A program made the translations under genes and the position numbers. From contig CATIUR010000005.1 of NCBI GenBank assembly GCA_949592205.1, forward strand, positions 128,979,277 to 129,043,276: a stretch of 64,000 bases of DNA, in the 5' to 3' direction. Within the stretch, counting starts at the first letter, position 1, and every line of letters starts with the position of its first letter. Source of the DNA: Helichrysum umbraculigerum (taxonomy: Eukaryota; Streptophyta; Magnoliopsida; Asterales; Asteraceae). The notes under the pieces are model-generated. The model was not told where the DNA came from. It was given only the letters and a program-made list of their open reading frames with translations, and made no database searches. Shown one piece after another: positions 57,893 through 64,000 of the stretch.

Positions 57893-58345
57893 GTATCATA
57901 AACATGTATAAAATGTGCAATATCAACGCGGTACGTTACCGTATAAAAGATCAAAAGAGGCACTTTCTGGTAAATTTGGAGACAAAACAGTGTTCGTGTA
58001 TGAAAAGGTTACAGTCGGGTTTACCTTGCAATCACGTGATAGTTGTTTTGAAGTTTCCAAATATTACTAATTGTGCTTACCAAGCAGAACGTTGGTTCAC
58101 GTTATTGACTTATAAGGTAATGTATGCGGAGCCGATTCAATTTGTAGGAGATGTATCTGACTGGGTCATTCCAACCGACTTTCAAAGAGTTCTACCACCC
58201 GTAATAGGTAAACGAAACTTGGGTCGACAAAAAAAAATGCAACTGCTCGCATACCTTCAAAGGGAGAGGTTCTGACATGGAATGGTTGTGCACGATGTGG
58301 TGGTGAGGATCATAAAAACACTACATGTCGTGTCCCGATGCATTC
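57893..58345 (+). pseudogene. Mutator-like transposase C-terminus (SWIM finger and zinc knuckle)
   Basis: The protein segment NAVRYRIKDQKRHFLVNLETKQCSC and RLQSGLPCNHVI fits the SWIM zinc finger (C-x-C ... C-x-H) found near the end of MuDR/MULE transposases, followed by the usual YKVMYAEPIQFVGDVSDW and LPPVIGKRNLGR. A frameshift in a poly-A run near 58228-58238 ends that frame, and a zinc knuckle CARCGGEDHKNTTC continues in another frame (58287-58328). The catalytic domain is absent; the segment begins right at the end of LTR-like unit I. It is a remnant of a MULE, not a working transposase. A FAR1-type domesticated gene is less likely because of the zinc-knuckle arrangement. Confidence 0.8.
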
Positions 58346-58392
58346 TTCACAATCATTCGCTTTTGAAGACGACACCTTGGATTCAACGGAAA

Positions 58393-58513
58393 TGTAATGC
58401 ATATTTGTTAAATCATTTCACTTATGCAATGTTTAATTTTTATTTCGTCTTAATGTAATGCGTAGTTGTTTAGTTGTTTCACTTGTGTAATGTTTAACTT
58501 CTATTTCATCTTT
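58393..58513 (+). repeat. About 60-base tandem duplication after the transposase remnant
   Basis: Two diverged copies starting ATGTAATGC and containing TTTCACTT-TG-AATGTTTAA and TTCTATTTC segments. Probably in the old 3' UTR. Confidence 0.6.
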
Positions 58514-58787
58514 ATGTAATGCTACTTTTTATATATTTTCCATTTAGTAAGCAAATGTTCACGTGTCTTTAAATCAACATAATGTAATTTAACATGTTGC
58601 ATTCATAAGAATGAAAACTTTCATAATCAATTGACTAAACATTTCATAGCAACATAAAAAATAGTTAAAAAACCATGTCATTAAATATGGCCAAAACCAG
58701 TGACCGTCATATATAGACACTACAAAATCATATCCGATAGTCATTAAAAAGAGTAGCCAAATTCTTGCGATACCACAAGCCGGTATG

Positions 58788-59890
58788 TCAAGCATCTCTA
58801 TGCAATGTCAGTGGTAAGCCATTAGCAATGCAATATAAAAACATACATATAAAGATCCCACAATCCCCGGATCCCGGAGCCTGACGGGCTGTCTTATCTT
58901 TCGGATGAGTGGTAAATGTGATCTCATAAGTAGACCTATCTATATGCTTGTGACCGAACAAACCCAAATGATCTAGATATAAAGGAATCTGCTTTTTAAA
59001 TGTCTCTTCCAGTTTGGTCCATTCATTCCCTCTAATAACTTCTTTAGTGTTCTCGTCCTCGTTTATCATACTATCATAATATGTACAAACGCCAGTCTCA
59101 ATGTCAAAAACGAGGAGGCAGAAATGGCAGTTTTCCTCATTTGCCGTAATGAATACCTGGGGAAAAGTTTACCAATAAGTTACTATACAATTGTAGATAA
59201 TAATATAACTTGATTACCAATTTGATATTACTCCTGGATTATTTATATCATACATTGTAAAAAATGTACAAAATAGCAACTACATCCCCAAACCCACCAT
59301 ACAAAATGTCATGTCATATCGGGGTCGGTTTTTGGTTGGATCAGGTTGACTTGACCCTTTTAACACCCCTACATATTTGACTCGTTAAACAAGCAGCAAA
59401 CAGACAATATTTCCCTATGACATCCCCCATAATAATATAAGTTGATGTGCATTAAAAAAGTTAAAACTACTAACCCGTCTAACGTTTTTCCATTTGCCTA
59501 TGGCATAACCTTCACTCGATAAACTGCATGACAATACATTCAAAAATATAAGGTCAACCGCATCCCAGTCTACATCTTCTTGTCTAAATATCTTTAGGTA
59601 TTTTATCCAAAGTATAATATGCTGTTCATATAACAAAAAAGGTAAGTACATTTGCAATAGCTGTTTTTAGACGTATTATAAACATGTCTTACATAATCCA
59701 TTAACCAACCACGCTCCGGATTCAATTTAGGTTCAAAATTTCCTGCTTTCCTAATTAAAGTAAACCAGAATTCTTGTATAGCTTTAACTCCACGATCACA
59801 TGCCATGACACAAAGTTTTGAATCATCCAACTCTAGCCAGTCCAAAAACTCATCTTGTAGGAATGGGACCATCTCCATGCAGCAACACAT
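58788..59890 (-). pseudogene. Ulp1-like cysteine protease (C48), three exons, truncated
   Basis: Exons can be read on the - strand with good splice sites. Exon 1 (59693 to at least 59890) ends NPERGWLMDY before GTAAGA. Exon 2 (59475-59621) reads HIILWIKYLKIFRQEDVDWDAVDLIFL and ends before GTTAGT. Exon 3 (58788-59156) follows a CCCCAG and reads VFITANEENCHFCLLVFDIETG, then YYDSM and SGDCGIFICMFLYCIANGLPL. The H (CHF), D (FD) and C (GDCG) fit the Ulp1 catalytic triad for SUMO-type proteases. The joined order GWL-x-D-x-HI matches the family. A TGA after LHRDA is followed in the same frame by WYRKNLATLFND, so the C-terminus is cut by a stop. The N-terminus is not found. Plant MULEs often carry such genes (KI-MULEs), and a MULE transposase piece lies next to it in opposite orientation. 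Confidence 0.75.
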
Positions 59891-59893
59891 AAT

Positions 59894-60114
59894 CCTATAA
59901 GACCATCAAATACAGTGGCGGAATGTGAGCTTTTTACTTGGGGGGGGCCAAAAACAATGAACTTTCTGTGTTCATTGTAATAAAAAACGCAAATTATCAA
60001 TATAGATAGAAGCCTAGAACACTTTAACACGATATCAGTTTTCAAAACCTAAAGAAATGGACGACTTTAACATTATAATATAAGTTTAAACAAGCTAGGG
60101 TAGAATTTAATAAC
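59894..60114. other. Spacer between Ulp1-like gene and LTR J
   Basis: AT-rich sequence with a G8 run near 59941-59949. Nothing recognised. Confidence 0.5.
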
Positions 60115-61140
60115 TGTCGCGTTCTTAGCGGTCGGTCGGATTTTTAGTCCGGTCGTTGTTCCGGCACAACCAGGACTCGCGGCAGGGTGAGCTTTAAATT
60201 TATAAGAGCTGGGGCTCAAACTATAAGTACTACCTACCTTGGGGGCAAGCAGTAAGTATAACTCGAGGTCGTTCTTAAATCGGAGCGAATTGAAACGAAA
60301 CGGATTCACCAAAGATTATTTTCACTAATAGGATGAGGGTAGGTAGATTGAATTTTGATATGTTTTGTTTTATAATTATCCTAAATACAGAAAAGTGAAT
60401 AACAGAAAATAAAGCTAGGGTTTAAGCAGATCGGTAGAGATGTGATTGCTGAAACTTTAATAATTAGGGTTTCGGGATGATGTTCATTATAGATTAGATT
60501 AGAGACTTGCCAGATAAAAGACAGACAAACTTTCGGTGTAAACACTAGGACCCTAAGTCTCAGGATTAGAACCCTGAAAGCATATGTCACTGGAATCCTA
60601 GGCTATCATGAGTCTGATCAGATTGGGCTGCTTTCAAACCCCCCCTGAATTAGTCTTGAGTAAGACCTCAGTAACCCTAAAGTATCTAGGGATCAGGCAA
60701 GAGGCAACAGACCGCAATTGTATTCACTGACCTTTCTTAACACCTAATCATCTATTTGGTTTCATCATGGCAGGTACTGATTGTATCCTATGTGTGTTAA
60801 ACTATCGGTCTTAGTAGAGTTAAGTAGTGTGATGTAGTATTAGACTCTCTTGACAAAACTCTATATTAATTCTATTTAAGAATTTATTCTACCGTCATAA
60901 TTATAGACCCTCCTTTACATTCAGGCGTTCATCCCTAGGAATAATCACGGTGTACAGGGCGGGTTTGGAATTTCCACAGTGTTCCTGACTCAAGGCATAC
61001 TCACGGTGTACAGTGCATTGGCATATCCACAGTGTTCCTGACTCAAGGCATACTCACGGTGTACAGTACATTAAGTAGTTCCACAGTGATAAACGCTCAA
61101 AAGTACTATAATTTAGTAGTATTTTACCCCGATTCTTGGA
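60115..61140 (-). repeat. Element J: Athila-type LTR, first part
   Basis: Begins TGTCGCGTTCTTAGCGGTCGG and continues GAGCTTTAAATTTATAAGAG, GCTGGGGCTC, then AGTAAGTATAACTCGAGGTC and GTTCTTAAATCGG, the same order of motifs as the LTR start of B (TGTTGCGTCCCGAAGCGGTCG, TTTAAATTTATAGAGCTGGG). It is probably the left part of a - strand element's 3' LTR. It is broken at about 61140 by element K. Contains a 53-56-base tandem repeat. The rest is beyond the window. Confidence 0.6.
60945..61098. repeat. 53-56-base tandem repeat in LTR J
   Basis: TCACGGTGTACAG occurs at 60945, 61001 and 61054, each followed by a variable stretch and CCACAGTG; two copies continue TTCCTGACTCAAGGCATAC. Confidence 0.85.
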
Positions 61141-62644
61141 TGTTTCTATCGCATTTATTTAAGAATAGATATTGATTTCGTTCATATTTGCAATTAGATG
61201 TGGAAATGGAGCGTTTATGAAGAAAGAAATGGAAAACAGTCAATAAACGAGCTAAATGATGCATATCTAAAGAATTAAGTGAAGCCGAAGTTGATGAAAA
61301 GAATAAATGAAGAAAAATGAAGAAACCGGCTGGAAAATACATCCATACGCCGTATGGAAATCCATACGCCGTATGGATTGCAGTGGTGGAGGCCCAGGTT
61401 ACGCGCACTTGGGCTGGGTTTGAATTCAATCCATACGCCGTATGGAAATCCATACGCCGTATGGATCAAAATCACAGAAGTATAAAAACGCGTAAAAAAC
61501 CCTAAAATCATAGTTTCTCGAATTGTTTTCGTTTCCAGATGATAGTTTTCAGTTTTTAGGGTTAGTTTACGAATTTATTTAGCATTTTGGAGGTACAAAA
61601 GCTCGGGATTGAAGTTTATTCATTGCGGATCTTTGTAGTTCGTCTTTATAATTCGGTATACTTCTTTTATTTCGATTTCATTGAAGAATTTGATGTTGAA
61701 TAAACTGAGTTTTACTGTTTTATGATGAATTGAATATCCAAAGTGATTGTGTAATTGATTGAACTCGGATTATGATTGTTGAACGATTATTATTGCGTAT
61801 TGGCTGAGTTATTTAATTGAAAACGGTTATATTACTCGTGAATCCTTGTATATTGGTAACTGGTAGTTATTAGTTCTCAACGTGGTTAATAAGATTGATG
61901 AGATTGATTTCCTTTGATTTTATTAATTATTGATGGTTATAATCTTAGGGTTTTGATCATTGCTAAATAGATTGAGTTTGATAGATTGAGAAAGTAATAA
62001 TTATTCACTTTAAAATGAACGAGACTATATGTTAATTATTGGGTATTGTTGAGTCATACCAATAGAGTTAATTATAATTAGTTGTGAATTTTCAATGCAT
62101 GATTTAGGGAAAGGCACACAATTGACTGATCATCTTGTGACATTGGAACCAGTGTTTTATGTTGGACCTTAGATTGTCGGAATTAGTTGGACCCGAACCG
62201 TTGGCTAGTTCACATTCAATTTAATATCATTGAAGAATTTGGTGTTAAGTTGATCTAAAAGAATCACAATTAGATAATCAATACGTAATGAATTGGGAAA
62301 TATGAATCTGAGTGACATTAATTATACAATTACTTATTCCTTCCATTCAGTATTTATTATTATTTATTTATTATTTTAAATTAAGTTTTTATTTAAGTTT
62401 AATTATCTTAAATTAATGTTTTCTAAACAAATGTTCGCACGGAACTAAAACGCCCCTTATTTACTGCTTTCTAGTTAATTGTCAATTTCTATTTTTAATA
62501 AATTCGTCGTTCCCTGTGTTCGAATCTGACTTACCAAATCTATATTTACATTTGATCGGGTATTCTTGCCTAGTTGCTTGAAAGTGTTTATTAGGTATTT
62601 CTATTTATAAATTATAAAACAAGACGCGCTTTCAAGGCACATCA
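61141..62644 (+). repeat. Element K: 5' LTR
   Basis: The right edge is firm: ...AAGGCACATCA at 62644, six bases before a tRNA-Asp primer site. The left edge is proposed at TGTTTCTATCGCATTTATTT (61141), by analogy with the U3 starts of F and B (TGATATCGCATAAAAAG). That gives 1504 bases. U3 has a palindromic array and TATA box (61343-61487). No gene inside. Confidence 0.65.
61343..61487 (+). promoter_or_regulatory. Element K: four CCATACGCCGTATGG palindromes and TATA box
   Basis: Perfect 15-base palindromes (7-base arms, central C) at 61343-61357, 61362-61376, 61431-61445 and 61450-61464. They form two pairs, each pair separated by AAAT, and precede TATAAAAA at 61481-61488 by 16 bases. Confidence 0.75.
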
Positions 62645-62650
62645 AGTTTT

Positions 62651-62668
62651 TGGCGCCGCTGCCCGGGA
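62651..62668 (+). other. Element K: primer-binding site (tRNA-Asp)
   Basis: TGGCGCCGCTGCCCGGGA, complementary to the 3' end of tRNA-Asp with two mismatches, 6 bases after the LTR. Confidence 0.85.
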
Positions 62669-63002
62669 GCGGTTGCGTTGTTTATTTAAATAGGAATAAT
62701 TAATTGTAAATTCTTTTTATTTTTAAATTGGTTGAATAGATTTTTGTAAATTTGTTTAAGTAGATTGATTTATCGTGATTAAAAGTTGTTTTTCATTAAC
62801 TGGTTGAAATAAATGACCCTTTAATTGGTTAAACTTTTGGGGATTTAGTTTCAACCGGCGGATGGAAATCCGTCCGCCGGTTGGAGTTCCAATTATTTAA
62901 TATTGTATATGTTATGTAGTTTTTGTTTATTTTGTGTGAACTAACTTGTTTTTCGTTAGTGGTGTTTTGTATTTCAGATTTATTTTTATTTAGGTTTGTC
63001 CA
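62669..63002 (+). other. Element K: 5' leader
   Basis: AT-rich leader with one long inverted repeat, CAACCGGCGGA / TCCGCCGGTTG-like arms with GGAAATCC in the centre (62852-62883), but no gene. Confidence 0.6.
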
Positions 63003-64000
63003 ATGCCGAGAAGCTTTGAAAGTGATGCTAATAATTACGATCTGGTTGGGATTTATGACTCTGAGAGTTTGGCTTCGAGAGTAGAAAGCGCAATTCCATC
63101 ATTCACTCACTTAGGCCGCAAGGTTGTGCCTATCACATCGTCATGTCAGGAATTATTAGATGCTATTGCAAATGTGAGATGGGACATTCCTTTTACAGCT
63201 GAACTAATAAGGATATCCTCTGTTTATTTTTCCGACTATCAACTGGCACTAGTGCAGAACCTTCTAGATAGTGCAGAAGTGGAAAGACAATTTGGGGATT
63301 CTCAGCAGTTCTTGGACGATCTTTTAGATTTCGAGGAATCAATAACTTTAAGGATCGAAGAGGAGAAAGTATTCTTCACCAATCAAAAGAGACGATATGT
63401 TGAGGTTTATGAGATTTTAAGGAAGCATTCGTTTCCTTACTTGACTAATCAGGCCGCGTGTCTTAGTCGTATGATCAGAGCTTGGTATGAGGTAACAGGT
63501 CATCCAAATTCCGAAGCTGACAAGGAATTCTTAGCTGGTTTAAAGGATCTGGTTCGATTGTTACAAGCAGATGATCATCTTAAGGATGAGACACCTCATT
63601 GTTTTATAGTGAGTAACACTATTCACTATCACATGAATAGAATGGTTAAACAGTTGGATCGTCTTGCTAAGGAAGAAGAAGGAAGGCCACGCCCGGATTT
63701 TATTCACCCAAATGGGAAAATTGATTTAGCAACTTATCTTGTGGAAAATATGAGATAATTAGTTGATGAGACTAAGATTTTGTACAAAAGGGAGCATTTC
63801 CACTATGGAATGGTGGAAATCTACATGTGATTTGTTGAGATATTCAGGAATTCAGGTTTGGGTTTTAATAGACTTCAAGAGAAAGTCCTGTGTGAGATTG
63901 AAAGCCTAGTTAGAAGTTTGAAGGAAATTCCACTGATGAGTAAGCATCATCAGATTGGAGAGTCATGTTTAGAATTTATTAGTGAGCTTGAGGATGATAG
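63003..64000 (+). pseudogene. Element K: unrecognised ORF in the gag position, with in-frame stops
   Basis: 251 residues open from ATG (MPRSFESDANNYDLVGIYDS) to TAA at 63756-63758, after which the same frame continues (DETKILYKREHFHYGMVEIY, TGA, then FRNSGLGFNRLQEKVLCEIE) to the window edge. The protein is rich in charged and Leu residues and looks mostly helical, for example QNLLDSAEVERQFGDSQQFL, DDLLDFEESITLRIEEEKVF and HYHMNRMVKQLDRLAKEEEG. I see no retroviral gag signature, zinc knuckle, signal peptide or membrane segment. It sits 335 bases after a primer site, where gag is expected. It could be a diverged gag or a captured host sequence. Not identified. Confidence 0.5.

Overview
The window is plant nuclear DNA, almost certainly from a eudicot with a large, repeat-rich genome. 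It consists almost entirely of Ty3/Gypsy LTR retrotransposons of two lineages: Athila-type (primer-binding site complementary to tRNA-Asp, DLGAS protease, FMDD reverse transcriptase, long 3' noncoding region plus a downstream ORF) and Tekay/Del-type chromovirus (initiator tRNA-Met primer site, DTGA protease, FIDD reverse transcriptase, chromodomain-like C-terminus). No intact host gene, tRNA or rRNA was found. The species is not determinable by eye; an asterid such as Asteraceae is only a guess.

Layout. The elements are nested like Russian dolls, and I label them A-to-K style for reference. F (Athila, + strand) contributes its 3' noncoding region and 3' LTR (1-4077) and sits inside the 3' LTR of C. 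C (Athila, - strand, 4078-49054) is an old, pseudogenised element broken by three insertions: F, B (8572-22283, complete Athila on the - strand, TSD CCATT, inserted inside C's integrase) and D (25956-45801, complete Tekay on the + strand, TSD TACGT, inserted between C's gag and protease). E (27218-36280, - strand, TSD CTCGG) is inserted in D's 5' LTR; it has nearly identical LTRs and an intact gag but no pol, so it is a gag-only non-autonomous element. C itself lies about 70 bases inside the LTR of G (Tekay-like, 49055-51339), and G lies in an LTR of H (Athila-like, from 51340). The chain H > G > C > D > E is five levels deep.

The right part (51.3-64 kb) is older and more fragmentary: H's 3' noncoding region and a broken ATHILA ORF-1-like gene with LTR-like promoter sequence, an LTR-like unit I (about 56.6-57.9 kb), a Mutator-like transposase C-terminus (SWIM finger and zinc knuckle) beside an oppositely oriented three-exon Ulp1-like protease (57.9-59.9 kb), the start of an Athila-type LTR J (60115), and a + strand element K with LTR (about 61141-62644), tRNA-Asp primer site and an unrecognised ORF running off the window.

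Most notable signals: (1) D and E share about 250 bases of 5' leader, including a hairpin with a palindromic 9-base loop resembling a retroviral dimerisation site, although their LTRs differ; this fits E being packaged by D-type elements. (2) Athila elements B, C and F each carry a cluster of three extra copies of the polypurine-tract motif AAGTGTGGGAT about 1.3-1.6 kb upstream of the one bordering the 3' LTR. (3) Four Athila-type 3' regions share a hairpin beside the polypurine tract and two conserved noncoding blocks. (4) Many unrelated LTRs place a family-specific array of short palindromes just upstream of the TATA box. (5) The downstream ORF of B, C and H lies behind a splice-acceptor-like sequence and lacks its own start codon in B.
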